Counted from the first letter of the stretch, positions 1-8,347 are shown. The stretch: 64,000 nt of DNA from Myxococcales bacterium (GCA_016191815.1 JACPVI010000037.1:30705-94704), one strand, 5' to 3'. Notes: a model not told the origin generated them from the sequence alone. A program made the numbers and translations.

Positions 1-338
1 CTCAGGGTCGCTCCGTCGCCCATCTGCACGGTGACCCCGGGCTCGATGGTGAGGTCCCAGCCCTCCACGGAGAGTTGGCTGGCGATGGTGTACGGGCTGC
101 ACTTCGCGGTGAGGGTGGTGGTGGACGAGATGGGCTGCGAGAAATCGCTGTTGCAGCCCTCAGGAGCCTTCGCCGCCGGCTGTGGCGCGCCGCCGCCTTG
201 GTCCGGCTGGGCTCCTGGGGCGTCCTGGGCTTTGCCCGCCGAAGTCGCTCCCGTTCCCCCGGCCGAAGGAGCGCCCTCCTTCTTGCAGCCGGCCGCTGCG
301 ACCAAGGCGATCAGCACCACCAAAGCTCTCCGAAGCAT
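1..338 (-). CDS. Putative lipoprotein, N-terminal part only
   Basis: The gene starts at an ATG (336-338) and runs off the left edge, so only about 112 residues are visible. A GGAGGAG ribosome-binding site lies a few bases before the ATG. The protein opens with a hydrophobic signal ending in AAAGC, a lipobox predicting lipidation at Cys17. A low-complexity Gly/Ala/Pro/Gln linker follows, then a folded-looking stretch with a motif like 'IEPGVTVQMGDGATL', which resembles the start of right-handed parallel beta-helix repeats. The function is unknown and the visible part is too short to name a family. It lies downstream, on the same strand, of the dehydrogenase operon but is separated from it by the inverted-repeat element at 404-580. 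Confidence 0.7.
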   Translation of the reverse strand, partial: MLRRALVVLIALVAAAGCKKEGAPSAGGTGATSAGKAQDAPGAQPDQGGGAPQPAAKAPEGCNSDFSQPISSTTTLTAKCSPYTIASQLSVEGWDLTIEPGVTVQMGDGATL

Positions 339-403
339 GGCTCCTCCTGGAAGTGGCGCGGGAATCTAGCGCGACGAAGACAGAAGGGGGGGCGGCGCCC
401 AGC

Positions 404-580
404 GCTCTGCCCGGGGTGTACTGATACCTGCGACGAGCGATCCTCTCGCTGCGAGGCGCAGGCTCGTCGCTTGCGCTGCTCGACGTGCCCCTGGGCACGC
501 CTGCGCTGCGCACTCCTCGCGTGCGCGCTCTCGCTTCGGTCTCGTTCGTCTCGGTGCCATCAGTACACCCCGGGCAGAGC
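404..580. repeat. 177 bp element with 22 bp perfect terminal inverted repeats
   Basis: Bases 404-425 and 559-580 are exact reverse complements over 22 bp, separated by 133 bp. The match stops at both the outer and inner edges. The interior holds further hairpins, for example CGTGCCC-CT-GGGCACG, and a GCGACGAGC/GCTCGTCGC pair. The right arm begins one base after the stop codon of the cytochrome gene. No credible protein is encoded. A MITE-like non-autonomous element or a structured bidirectional terminator both fit. The length of the arms favours a mobile-element origin. Confidence 0.65.
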
Positions 581-581
581 A

Positions 582-1424
582 CTAGCGGGGCCAGAACACT
601 GCGTCGGGGCGGTGCCCTGAGAGGTGACAGCCGTAGCAGGCCATCCGGTAGGCCTGGTCGGCGGTCGGGGCGAAGCCGTGGCAGTAGAGGCAGTCGGCCT
701 CGCCTTCGTGGGCCGGGTCGTTCGCCGTCCGGCCCGCGGCGATGTAGCTCGCGTGGAGCGCCGCCTCCGAGCCTTCCTCGGCAGCGGTGCCGAACCGGTG
801 GCAGTCGGGGCATGAGGGGATGCCGCCGTGCGCTTCCGACGACATCGCATGGCAACCGGCGCAGCCGCGCCCGATCCGCTGCACCAAAAGCTTCGCCCCG
901 CTCCCCACAGCGGCGGAGAAGCCGTCGCGGAAGATGCGCGCGTGCGCATCGGTGCCCTCGGAGAGGAGCGCGTCCGGTCGAAGGCTTCCTTGCCAGCTCG
1001 GGCGTGCGCCGTAGCCGGTCGAGGCGGCGTCGGAGGGAATCCAGTCGTGGCAGCCCGCGCAGGCCGAGTCGTCGGGCGGAGCGAGCAGCTTCGCCGCGCC
1101 GTGCCCGGTGCCTCCCGGCTGCACCGGGTGGCACTCCGGGCATCCGTTTCTGTCAGCGGGCCCGTGCCTTCCGCGGCGCGGCCACGGCAAGGTGAAGACC
1201 TCGACCCCGGAAGCAAGAGGAGAGAGAACCAGGCCGCTGCCGGCCTTCGCCATCCACTCCCTCGGGGCCAGCCCCTCCCCCTCGCCCTCGGCGAACAGGG
1301 CGTCCTCCGCGTGGCACCCGAAACAGCGATCGCCCGGGGAGCCCGCAGGCGCGCCCGCGCCCGAGCAGGCGAGCGCCGAGATCAGGGCGAGGCTGGCCGC
1401 GCCGCAGCGTCGCAGCGGCTTCAT
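582..1424 (-). CDS. Seven-haem c-type cytochrome lipoprotein
   Basis: This 280-residue protein has seven CxxCH haem-attachment motifs, starting at residues 34, 95, 122, 188, 205, 245 and 263. The N-terminus is a signal peptide with a lipobox (SALAC), predicting lipid attachment at Cys20. It is therefore an envelope electron-transfer protein, probably anchored on the periplasmic side. Its start overlaps the stop of the upstream small-subunit gene as ATGA, so the two are translationally coupled. With the GMC flavoprotein further upstream, it completes a dehydrogenase, small subunit and cytochrome set. By analogy with gluconate-2-dehydrogenase-type complexes it would carry electrons from the flavoprotein to the respiratory chain. 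The haem number and the assignment of the cytochrome to this complex are seen or inferred from sequence and context, and the substrate is unknown. Confidence 0.85.
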   Translation of the reverse strand: MKPLRRCGAASLALISALACSGAGAPAGSPGDRCFGCHAEDALFAEGEGEGLAPREWMAKAGSGLVLSPLASGVEVFTLPWPRRGRHGPADRNGCPECHPVQPGGTGHGAAKLLAPPDDSACAGCHDWIPSDAASTGYGARPSWQGSLRPDALLSEGTDAHARIFRDGFSAAVGSGAKLLVQRIGRGCAGCHAMSSEAHGGIPSCPDCHRFGTAAEEGSEAALHASYIAAGRTANDPAHEGEADCLYCHGFAPTADQAYRMACYGCHLSGHRPDAVFWPR

Positions 1425-2002
1425 GGGAGATTCCCCTCGGGGGTGAGCTCCTGGCCAATCGGGTCGCGGAACGAGAAGTCGGGGTCGCCGGCGTAGCCCA
1501 GGTTGCCGCCGGGGTAGCCGAGGGAACGCGGCCCCACGTCGTTGTAGAGGCCCGCGTAATGGACCGTGCGGAAGAAGCGGAAGGCGTAGGAGAGCAGCGG
1601 AGAGTCCCTCTCGGCTGCGGCGAGCACTGAGGTGCGGGCCTCGAGATCCAGGGCGATGAACCGCTTGTCGAAAGAGCGGTTGCTGTACTGGTCGACCAGG
1701 GCGACCAGGAACGGGAGCACGCCGGCCACCGGGAGACCCGGGTCCGACGCGAGGCTCAACACGCAGCCCTCGGCTGCGCCAGGCTGGCCGTCGGGATCAG
1801 AGGCGCAGCCGGGCACGATGGTGTCCGCGATCGCCACGAAGGTGCGCTCCTCCACGCTCCCCGGCTCGCGGCAGGCGACCGAGGCCGCACCGCACACAAA
1901 GCCGGGTGGCGGCGCCTTGGCCCCGCACGCATCGAGGAGCGAGGCGAGCAAGCTGAGCGAGGTCGCGGCTCCCGCGCCGGCCACCACTTCGCGGCGAGTA
2001 AC
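1421..2002 (-). CDS. Tat-exported dehydrogenase small subunit (gluconate 2-dehydrogenase subunit 3-like)
   Basis: About 190 residues. The N-terminus has a twin-arginine motif (TRREVV) followed by a hydrophobic stretch, and DAC could be a lipobox. The body resembles the small chaperone-like subunit 3 of membrane-bound gluconate-type dehydrogenases: a motif around 'FVAIADTIVPG' and an aromatic C-terminal half. The start is unresolved. The frame stays open upstream, but no ATG or GTG lies near the twin arginines. The first GTG is at 1985-1987, just inside the motif, and a TTG exists only much further upstream. The 3' end overlaps the cytochrome start (ATGA). It probably escorts the GMC flavoprotein across the membrane through the Tat system. 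Confidence 0.65.
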   Translation of the reverse strand, partial: VTRREVVAGAGAATSLSLLASLLDACGAKAPPPGFVCGAASVACREPGSVEERTFVAIADTIVPGCASDPDGQPGAAEGCVLSLASDPGLPVAGVLPFLVALVDQYSNRSFDKRFIALDLEARTSVLAAAERDSPLLSYAFRFFRTVHYAGLYNDVGPRSLGYPGGNLGYAGDPDFSFRDPIGQELTPEGNLP

Positions 2003-2304
2003 CGACTTCTGGCCTCGCCGCGGTCGGAGGAGCTGCTCAGCCCGTGCGCAGGCGGAGCCCGACCCCGTACCTGGCTGCGCTTCGCTCGGATCGGCCGGTT
2101 CTCGACGTGCAGCGGTGGGGCCCTGGCCCGGTTGCCCCGAGCTTCCGCACTGGCGCCCCCGAATGCCACGCAACGCGAAGGCGTCCCCGGTTCGGGCCGG
2201 GCCTGCCGAGGACGCAGCCCACTGACCTCCCTCGGCTTCGGTCGGGCCGAGCGGGTTCCGCCCTCCGGGAAGTGAGCCACGCCGCGGCTCGCGGGGGTCG
2301 ACGC
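2003..2304. other. Spacer between flavoprotein and small-subunit genes, nothing recognised
   Basis: About 300 bp of GC-rich DNA inside an otherwise tight operon. The small-subunit frame stays open across it on the minus strand, but the implied peptide is low-complexity Gly/Pro/Arg/Ala with no similarity I recognise and no ATG. It may hold the missing start of the small-subunit gene or a processed leader. No convincing hairpin, promoter or repeat was found. Confidence 0.4.
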
Positions 2305-3747
2305 TCACGGGTGCCTCGCGATGATCTGTTCGGCGATCCGCTCGGCGTTCGCCGCCACGGTGAGCGCCGGGTTGACGCCGGTGCCGCCCGGCAGCGCGCC
2401 CGCGTCGGAGACGAACAGCCCGGGCCGCCCGTTCACCTCCCCGCCTGCGTCCACCACCGAGCGGGCCGGGTCGTCTCCCATCCGGCAGGTGGAGAGCTGG
2501 TGCGCGCCCCCCAGCGGAGCGCCTTCGCGCACCACCGCGAGCACCTCGGCGCCGTTGGCCTCGGCGATCGAGCGTGCCACCCCCATCACCCGCCCGGTGT
2601 AGGCCGACAGCTCCGGGGTCATCGGGAAGAGGACCTTCGGGTTGCCCCTCGAGTCGATCTGCACCTCGCCGTCGCCGTGCACCAGGCCGATCGCGATTCC
2701 CCCCACCATCCGGCCCCGGTAGAGCGCGGACATCAACCGCTTGTGCTCCAGCCCGAACGCCAGCGAGCCCGCTCCTGCCTCGCGCCGGATGTCCAGCGCG
2801 CCGATCAGCGCCGGCGGCCCGCAGCCCGTGTGGATGGTGAGGCGGTGCTCCCTCCAGAACGCGTAGGTGATCATCACCGCGTTGTTGCGGCCCCTCCACA
2901 GCTCGAACGGGGGGAACTTCCCCTCCGGCAGCATCCAGTACCAGGCGACGTCCCCGTTGTTGCTGAGGTGCTTGCCCAGGTGCAGGCTCACTCCTCCGAG
3001 CGCCTGGGCCGACCGCAGGAGCAGGGCGGCCGACTCGATGGCGCCCGCCGCCACCACCGCCACCTTGCCCCAGGCTTCGCGTGCCGCGCCCATCGCGTCG
3101 CGATAGAGGACGCGGTAGCCGCCGTCGTACGGCTCGATCGACCGGGCGTCGGCGCCAGCGCGGAACTGGGCGCCGAGTTGCTCCGCGGCAGGTATGTAAT
3201 TGCGCAGCAGCGTCTGGTTTCGGCCGAACTGGCAGCCGGCTTCGCAGAAGCCGCACTGGAGGCACCCGACGAAGGGGAAGCGCCCCCGGTCGCAGGAGAG
3301 CCCCAGGTTGGAAAGGAGCATCGCGAACACGCCTCCGGCCTTGGGCACCTCGTCCCACCGCGCCTGGCGGACCTGCATCGCCTCCTCGACCTTCGCGTAG
3401 TACGGGTCCATCGCCGCCCGATCGACTCCCTTGGGCCACAGCCGCTGCCCGTCGCGGTCCTGGAAGTCGAAGGCCTCCGAGGGCGCGCGGAGCATCGCTC
3501 CGGCGTACACCACCGAGCCGCCTCCCATCGTCATCGCCGACTGGAAGAACGCCAGGTAGTCGTCGGTGAGGTAGAAGCGCTGGAGCGTCTGGAGGTACCT
3601 GGGGTCCCAGCTGAACCGCAGCTCCCTCGGTGCCGGCCGCCGGCCCTTCTCCAGCACCAGCACCTTCCGCTGGGCTTCCGCCAACCTGAGCGCCGGGATG
3701 GCGCCCCCGAACCCCGAGCCGATCACCACTGCGTCGAAGCGCTCCAC
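2305..3747 (-). CDS. GMC-family FAD-dependent oxidoreductase
   Basis: This 480-residue flavoprotein uses a GTG start at 3745-3747, chosen because the dinucleotide-binding motif VIGSGFGG then sits at residues 8-15, as is usual. A C-x2-C-x2-C-x3-C cluster (CLQCGFCEAGC) follows in the middle, as in the cholesterol-oxidase-like and actinobacterial GMC branch. The C-terminus carries the GMC signature region (STCRMG, then SDAGALPGGTGVNP). Enzymes of this family oxidise alcohols or sugars using FAD. It has no export signal of its own, which fits co-export with the Tat-type partner encoded downstream. The substrate cannot be read from sequence. Divergent from the glucosidase gene, with about 120 bp between them. 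Confidence 0.85.
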   Translation of the reverse strand: MERFDAVVIGSGFGGAIPALRLAEAQRKVLVLEKGRRPAPRELRFSWDPRYLQTLQRFYLTDDYLAFFQSAMTMGGGSVVYAGAMLRAPSEAFDFQDRDGQRLWPKGVDRAAMDPYYAKVEEAMQVRQARWDEVPKAGGVFAMLLSNLGLSCDRGRFPFVGCLQCGFCEAGCQFGRNQTLLRNYIPAAEQLGAQFRAGADARSIEPYDGGYRVLYRDAMGAAREAWGKVAVVAAGAIESAALLLRSAQALGGVSLHLGKHLSNNGDVAWYWMLPEGKFPPFELWRGRNNAVMITYAFWREHRLTIHTGCGPPALIGALDIRREAGAGSLAFGLEHKRLMSALYRGRMVGGIAIGLVHGDGEVQIDSRGNPKVLFPMTPELSAYTGRVMGVARSIAEANGAEVLAVVREGAPLGGAHQLSTCRMGDDPARSVVDAGGEVNGRPGLFVSDAGALPGGTGVNPALTVAANAERIAEQIIARHP

Positions 3748-3869
3748 GGCCCAGGCCGAGTAGCAGAGCCCCCGCCGCCGCGTCAAGCCGAGTGGAAAGT
3801 ACAAAGTGCCGCTTTCTACTTTCGGTGTGGTCGGCCAGCCTCGCGGCTGGGGCGTGGTACGGTCGCGGG

Positions 3870-5453
3870 GTGCGGAGGCTCTGCTGGATAGCGGCGGCGC
3901 TGTCGGCCTGCGGCCCGCCGGGCCCAAAGGTGCCGGTCACCTCCGCGCTGACCGCCGGCGAGGGCTGGCACCGGAGGGTCGCGATCTACGAGCTGTCCGT
4001 GCGGAGCTACCAGGACTCCGACGGCGACGGGATTGGCGACCTGCGTGGGCTGATTCAGAGGCTCGACCATCTGGCGGAGCTGGGGGTGGGGGCGATCTGG
4101 CTGATGCCGATGTTCCCCTCGCCGCTCAAGGACTCGGGCTACGACGTGGCGGACTACCTGGGGGTGCACCCCGACTACGGCACCCTGGAGGACTTCGAGC
4201 GCCTTTTGGGCGAGGCGCACCGGCGGGGCCTCAAGGTGATGCTCGACCTGGTGGTCAACCACACCTCGACCGAGCACGAGTGGTTCCAGTCTTCGCGTGC
4301 CTCGCGCACCGGCGAGAAGGCCGACTGGTACGTGTGGTCGGACGGGCCTGGGCCGGGCTGCGAGGAGAGCAACGTCATCTTCGGCGAGGAGCGCTGGACG
4401 TTCGATCCGGCCAGGGGGCAGTACTACTTTCACCAGTTCTTCTCCTCGCAGCCGGACTTGAACTACCGAAGCCCGGAGCTGGCCGAGGCGGTGCTGGGAG
4501 TTGCCCGGCGCTGGCTCGAGCTAGGGGTGGACGGCTTCAGATTGGACGTGCCGCATCAGTACGTGGAGAACTGGCCCAAGTGCTGGCACCAGCCCCAGAC
4601 GCTCGCCTTCCACCAGCGGCTGAGGGAGGAGGTCGACAAGGCCTACGACCGCGTGCTCTTGGGCGAGGTGTGCTGCGGGCGGGAGGAAGTCCTCCGGTAC
4701 GCGGGGAGCGACCGGCTGCAGCTCGTCTTCTACTTCGTGGGAATGCACGCCACTTGGTCCGCGGTGAAGTGGGGCGATGCCTCGAAGCTCGCCGAGCACC
4801 TTCGCTTCGCGGTGCAGAACACGCCGCCCGGAGGGCTTCACGCCAACACCCTGGGAAACCACGACATCTTCCGCACCCCGACCACCATGGCGGCCGAGGC
4901 GAGCGGCCTCAAGCTGGCGGCCACGCTCCAGATGACCGCCCCCGGCGCACCGGTCATCTACTACGGCGAGGAGATCGGCATGCGCGATGGCGCCACCTGG
5001 GCGGTGGACATCCGCGACTACGCCCGAACGCCGATGCAGTGGGACGACACCCCGTCCGCCGGCTTCACCACCGGCACTCCCTGGCTCGCGCTCTCCGAGG
5101 GGACCGCGGCGCTGAACGTCCGCGTCCAGGCGGGCCGCGAAGGCTCGCTGCTCTCGCACTACAAAAGGCTGCTCGCCCTGAGGAACCGGTCTTTGGCGCT
5201 CCAGGAAGGCGCCTACGAGCCTTTGGCCACCCAGTCCTCGTCGCTGGTCTTCTGGCGCCGGCATCCGGCGGGGGACCGCCTGGTGGCGCTCCACTTCGGC
5301 GCGAGCGGAACCATCGCGGTGCGCGCGGAGGTGCCCGAGGGTTGGAGCGCATTGGTGGACGAGCTTTCCGGGGAGGAGGTGGGCGAAGTCCGCGGCGCGG
5401 TCTGGACCGCCACCCAGCCTGCCCGCGCCGGGTGGGTGCTCAAGCCCAGATGA
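3870..5453 (+). CDS. Secreted GH13 alpha-glucosidase / trehalose-synthase-like lipoprotein
   Basis: 527 residues from a GTG start. The N-terminus has a signal with lipobox ALSAC (Cys14). The four GH13 regions are present: region I DLVVNHTS (His131), region II GVDGFRLDV with nucleophile Asp226, region III with acid/base Glu266 in LLGEV, and region IV NTLGNHD (His331-Asp332). The sequence following the first beta strand (YQDSDGDGIGDLRG) is typical of the oligo-1,6-glucosidase, alpha-glucosidase and trehalose synthase subfamily. A beta-sandwich-like C-terminal domain follows. It likely hydrolyses or isomerises short alpha-glucans at the cell surface. A TACGGT box lies 6 nt before the GTG and no Shine-Dalgarno is visible, suggesting a leaderless transcript. 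It converges on the microcompartment operon with a 9 bp gap. Confidence 0.88.
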   Translation: MRRLCWIAAALSACGPPGPKVPVTSALTAGEGWHRRVAIYELSVRSYQDSDGDGIGDLRGLIQRLDHLAELGVGAIWLMPMFPSPLKDSGYDVADYLGVHPDYGTLEDFERLLGEAHRRGLKVMLDLVVNHTSTEHEWFQSSRASRTGEKADWYVWSDGPGPGCEESNVIFGEERWTFDPARGQYYFHQFFSSQPDLNYRSPELAEAVLGVARRWLELGVDGFRLDVPHQYVENWPKCWHQPQTLAFHQRLREEVDKAYDRVLLGEVCCGREEVLRYAGSDRLQLVFYFVGMHATWSAVKWGDASKLAEHLRFAVQNTPPGGLHANTLGNHDIFRTPTTMAAEASGLKLAATLQMTAPGAPVIYYGEEIGMRDGATWAVDIRDYARTPMQWDDTPSAGFTTGTPWLALSEGTAALNVRVQAGREGSLLSHYKRLLALRNRSLALQEGAYEPLATQSSSLVFWRRHPAGDRLVALHFGASGTIAVRAEVPEGWSALVDELSGEEVGEVRGAVWTATQPARAGWVLKPR

Positions 5454-5462
5454 CGCGGCGCT

Positions 5463-6017
5463 CTAAAGCGCCGTCCCCTTCAGCTCGGGATGCGGCCGCT
5501 CGATGAGCTCGGTGGCCAGGAGGAGCTGCGCGTCGATCGCGGCGGAGGCGCCCTCCAGCGCTGCCTGGACCATGTGCAGCTCCCCGGTGAGGGTGAAGTA
5601 CCCCTTGCCGCCGATCCCCCGGGCGAGGTGCAGCCGCTTGAGCCATACCTCGGCGCGCTTGAGCGCGGCGTCCGCCGACAACAGCGCCGCGGCCACGGTG
5701 TGGGTCTCCACGATCCCCAAACTCTCTCCCCAGTCCTCGCGAAAGTCGTCGCGCAGCGCCCGGACCAGCCCCTCCGCGGCCCGAGGCAAGAAGAGCCGGT
5801 CGAGCAAGGTCGAGCCGGCCGCCTCCACGCCGGCCTTCAGCGACTCCTCCACTTCGGCCACCCCTCCGGAGAAGAGGAGCAGGTACTTCCCCGGGGTGGT
5901 GGGCTCGGCCAGGGCGAGGCTCACCTTGGCGCGCTTCACCACGGCGTCGGCCACCACCAGGCCGCGGCTGATCGACTCCAGCTCGAGGAGGCCGACCGCC
6001 GGCCCGGCGACGTTCAT
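5463..6017 (-). CDS. Tandem-domain BMC shell protein (BMC-T, PduT-like)
   Basis: 184 residues containing two BMC domains in series, the first starting around residue 8 (GLLELESISRGLVVADAVV) and the second around residue 98 (SLGIVETHTVAAALLSADAA). Such proteins form pseudohexameric trimers that tile microcompartment facets. The protein has no cysteine at all, so unlike Salmonella PduT it cannot bind a central Fe-S cluster. It is the last gene of the operon, starting 3 bp after the aldehyde dehydrogenase stop. What passes through its pore is unknown. Confidence 0.9.
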   Translation of the reverse strand: MNVAGPAVGLLELESISRGLVVADAVVKRAKVSLALAEPTTPGKYLLLFSGGVAEVEESLKAGVEAAGSTLLDRLFLPRAAEGLVRALRDDFREDWGESLGIVETHTVAAALLSADAALKRAEVWLKRLHLARGIGGKGYFTLTGELHMVQAALEGASAAIDAQLLLATELIERPHPELKGTAL

Positions 6018-6020
6018 GGC

Positions 6021-7544
6021 TTAGACGATCCGGAAGTAGTCCTTGAGCGTGCAGCGCCTCTCGCGGGTGAAGCTGACCGCGGTGGTGAGCCCTTCACCGG
6101 TGGGCGAGGCGATGGTGAACGAGGTGTAGCCCTCGCCGGTCATCCCCAGCCCGGCGTAGGAGGGCCCGTTCTTCACGAAGATGGAGGTGTTGATCACCCG
6201 CGCCATCGCGTGGAGGTTGTCCAGGCTGGTGGAGTGCATCACCGCGGTATGCCCGAAGCAGTGCTCCGCCTGCACCGCGGCGGCGATGCAGTCCTCCACT
6301 GTGGGAAGCCGGCAAAAGCCGATCACCGGCATCAATAGCTCCGCCTGGACGAAGGGGTGGGTGGCGTCCACCTCGGCGAAGAGCAGCCGAGTCCCCTTGG
6401 GCGCCTTGATCCCGGCGGCGTCCGCGATCTTGGTCGCGTCCTTGCCCACCCAGTCGCGGGAGGGGTGGCCTTCCTGGACCACCAGCTTCTCCAGCCGGTG
6501 GATCGCCGGGCCGGTCACCTCGAACGCGCCGTTCTCCGCCATGAGCTTCTTGAGGCGATCGGCGATCTGCGCGACCGCGAAGACCTCCTTCTCCACGATG
6601 CAGACGATGTTGTTGTCCAGCGCGGCGCCGTCGACGAGATCCCTCGCCGCCTTCTCGAGGTGGGCGGTCTCGTCGACCACCACCGGCGGGTTCCCCGGCC
6701 CGGCGGCGATGGCGCGCTTGCCGCTGTTCATCGCCGCCCTCACCACCGCCGGGCCCCCGGTGACCACCAAGAGCCGCACCGAAGGGTGCTTCATCAGCGC
6801 CTGGGCCGAGTCGATGGTGGGCTCGCCGAGGCAGCAGAGCAGGTTCTCCGGCCCTCCCGCCGCGACGATGGCCTCGTTGAGCCGCTGCACGTGGAAGGCG
6901 CTCACCCGCTTGGCCGAGGGGTGCACGTTGAACACCACCGCGTTGCCGCCCGCCACCATCCCGATGCCGTTGTTGATGATGGTCTCGGTCGGGTTGGTGG
7001 AGGGAGTGATGGCGCCGATCACCCCGAAGGGCGCCCGCTCCACGATGGTGAGCCCGTGGTCCCCCGAGTAGGCGATGGGCCGGAGGATTTCCGTGCCCGG
7101 GGTCCTGTCCGCGCAGAGGAGGTTCTTGGAGACCTTGTCCTTGGCGTTGCCCAGGCCGGTCTCCTCGACCGCGCGAGAAGCCAGCTCCTCGACGTGCTTG
7201 CGGGTAGTCTCCCGCATCGCCTCGATTACCCGGTCGCGCACCGCAAGCGACGTCTTGTCCCAGATCGCCTGGGCGGCGGTCGCTGCGGCGCACGCGCCGT
7301 CCAGGTCGTCGAAGATGCCTTGCCGGCTCTTGCCCACCGCGAAGGCGCGGCCCGGCGCGAATGGGGTCCCGGAGACGAACGGGCTGGTCCCGAACCTGCG
7401 CTCGGCACCGCGCCGATCGTCGGCGTGCCCCAAAGGCTGCCCCGCCGGCGACGGCTGTGGCTGAGGGAGGTCCGAAAGCTCGCGCGAGAGCTTGCGCACC
7501 ACCTGCTCGACGATTGACTCGATCTGGCTCTCTGGAATCGCCAT
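6021..7544 (-). CDS. CoA-acylating aldehyde dehydrogenase, microcompartment cargo (PduP/EutE type)
   Basis: 507 residues. Residues 1-23 form an amphipathic helix (IESIVEQVVRKL) followed by a Pro/Gln-rich linker, the arrangement used by encapsulation peptides that bind shell proteins. The aldehyde dehydrogenase fold follows, with the catalytic cysteine at 315 in DNNIVCIVEKEV, a context typical of PduP and EutE. It should convert an aldehyde, NAD+ and CoA to an acyl-CoA inside the shell. It is flanked by shell genes on the same strand. No phosphotransacylase, alcohol dehydrogenase or aldehyde-generating enzyme is encoded beside it, so the aldehyde is unknown. Confidence 0.93.
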   Translation of the reverse strand: MAIPESQIESIVEQVVRKLSRELSDLPQPQPSPAGQPLGHADDRRGAERRFGTSPFVSGTPFAPGRAFAVGKSRQGIFDDLDGACAAATAAQAIWDKTSLAVRDRVIEAMRETTRKHVEELASRAVEETGLGNAKDKVSKNLLCADRTPGTEILRPIAYSGDHGLTIVERAPFGVIGAITPSTNPTETIINNGIGMVAGGNAVVFNVHPSAKRVSAFHVQRLNEAIVAAGGPENLLCCLGEPTIDSAQALMKHPSVRLLVVTGGPAVVRAAMNSGKRAIAAGPGNPPVVVDETAHLEKAARDLVDGAALDNNIVCIVEKEVFAVAQIADRLKKLMAENGAFEVTGPAIHRLEKLVVQEGHPSRDWVGKDATKIADAAGIKAPKGTRLLFAEVDATHPFVQAELLMPVIGFCRLPTVEDCIAAAVQAEHCFGHTAVMHSTSLDNLHAMARVINTSIFVKNGPSYAGLGMTGEGYTSFTIASPTGEGLTTAVSFTRERRCTLKDYFRIV

Positions 7545-7748
7545 TCAGGAAAGCTTCGGGGTCCCCCGGCCCCTGACCCCCTCGTAGTAGATGCTGGCCT
7601 GCTGCTTTCCGTAGACGACGAGCACCCGCTCGCCCTTCCGGTCCAGCAAGTCGGAGGCCTTCGCATTGGCCAGGGCGACCAGGTCCTCCGGCCTCGACGG
7701 CCCGCTCGGTTTCGCCCTGATGGTCATCACCGGCATCGTGCTCTTCAC
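7545..7748 (-). CDS. 67-residue unknown protein of the microcompartment operon
   Basis: A small protein squeezed between the pentamer and the aldehyde dehydrogenase genes. It begins at a GTG that overlaps the BMC-P stop (GTGA) and ends directly before the dehydrogenase ATG, so it is almost certainly translated. The sequence has a Pro/Ser-rich N-terminal third, then an alpha-helical segment ([18 protein letters not shown]), then a short beta-like stretch ([17 protein letters not shown]). I recognise no family. Its position suggests a cargo adaptor, an assembly factor or a subunit of the dehydrogenase, but that is inference only. Confidence 0.7.
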   Translation of the reverse strand: MKSTMPVMTIRAKPSGPSRPEDLVALANAKASDLLDRKGERVLVVYGKQQASIYYEGVRGRGTPKLS

Positions 7749-8035
7749 TCCTTCACGTAGGTCATCTTCCCGCCCACCTCGATCTCGTCGACGATCGCCA
7801 TGATGGTGGCGTCGACCGGGCGGTCCTTGGTCACCTTGGTCTGCCGGGCGGAGGAGCCGGAGGCGTAGAGCACCACCTCGCCGGCACCGGCCCCCACCGC
7901 GTCCACCGCCACCACCGTGGTGGCGGTCGGCTTTCCTTCGGGGTCCATGCCGCGCAGGAGGAGGAACTTCAGCCCCTCCAGCTCGCTCTCCTTCCGGGTG
8001 GAGACCACCGTCCCCACCACTCGCCCGAGGAGCAT
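7745..8035 (-). CDS. BMC vertex pentamer protein (BMC-P, EutN/CcmL family)
   Basis: 96 residues, the normal length of the EutN/CcmL/CsoS4 family. It starts with [16 protein letters not shown], the conserved opening strand, and contains the family's central [28 protein letters not shown] region (here at about residues 42-65) and a C-terminal IVDEIEV. Pentamers of this protein cap the twelve vertices of the shell. It begins 3 bp after the BMC-H stop, and its own stop overlaps the start of the small unknown gene, so it is translationally coupled on both sides. Confidence 0.95.
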   Translation of the reverse strand: MLLGRVVGTVVSTRKESELEGLKFLLLRGMDPEGKPTATTVVAVDAVGAGAGEVVLYASGSSARQTKVTKDRPVDATIMAIVDEIEVGGKMTYVKE

Positions 8036-8038
8036 CGG

Positions 8039-8347
8039 CTAGGTCTCGCCCAGCTCGGCCTTGGCCTGCTCGGCGCGTCCGAGCGGCAGCACCAGGTCGA
8101 TGTTCGGGTGCGGCCTCGGGATGACGTGCACCGACACCAGCTCGCCCACCCGCTCGGCGCCCCGCGCCCCCGCCTCGGTGGCGGCCTTCACCGCCGCCAC
8201 GTCTCCGCGGACGACGCAGGTGACGTAGCCACCGCCGATCTTCTCGTAGCCTACCAGCTCGACCTTGGCGGCCTTCACCATCGCGTCGGACGCCTCGACC
8301 ATGCCGACGAAGCCCTTCGTCTCGATCATCCCCAGCGCTTCTGCCAT
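8039..8347 (-). CDS. Hexameric BMC shell protein (BMC-H)
   Basis: 102 residues with a single canonical BMC domain: [20 protein letters not shown] at the N-terminus, a pore loop with IGGG at residues 37-40, and [15 protein letters not shown] near the C-terminus. This is the main facet tile of the shell. From memory the sequence is very like the single BMC-H of the Haliangium ochraceum shell. The open Gly-rich pore suits small polar metabolites. Only one BMC-H gene is present, which implies a simple shell like that model system. Confidence 0.96.
   Translation of the reverse strand: MAEALGMIETKGFVGMVEASDAMVKAAKVELVGYEKIGGGYVTCVVRGDVAAVKAATEAGARGAERVGELVSVHVIPRPHPNIDLVLPLGRAEQAKAELGET

Noticed and set aside
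404..580. Zinc-ribbon-like reading (CPGCTD) across the inverted repeat
   Set aside because: It is a chance translation of the repeat arm, with no supporting gene.
1421..3940. A single very long open frame spanning the small-subunit and flavoprotein region on the minus strand
   Set aside because: The upper part is the wrong frame of the GMC flavoprotein and shows low-complexity Gly/Arg sequence; only the C-terminal part is a real gene.
5463..6017. Iron-sulphur-binding PduT shell protein
   Set aside because: The protein contains no cysteine, so it cannot coordinate the cluster.
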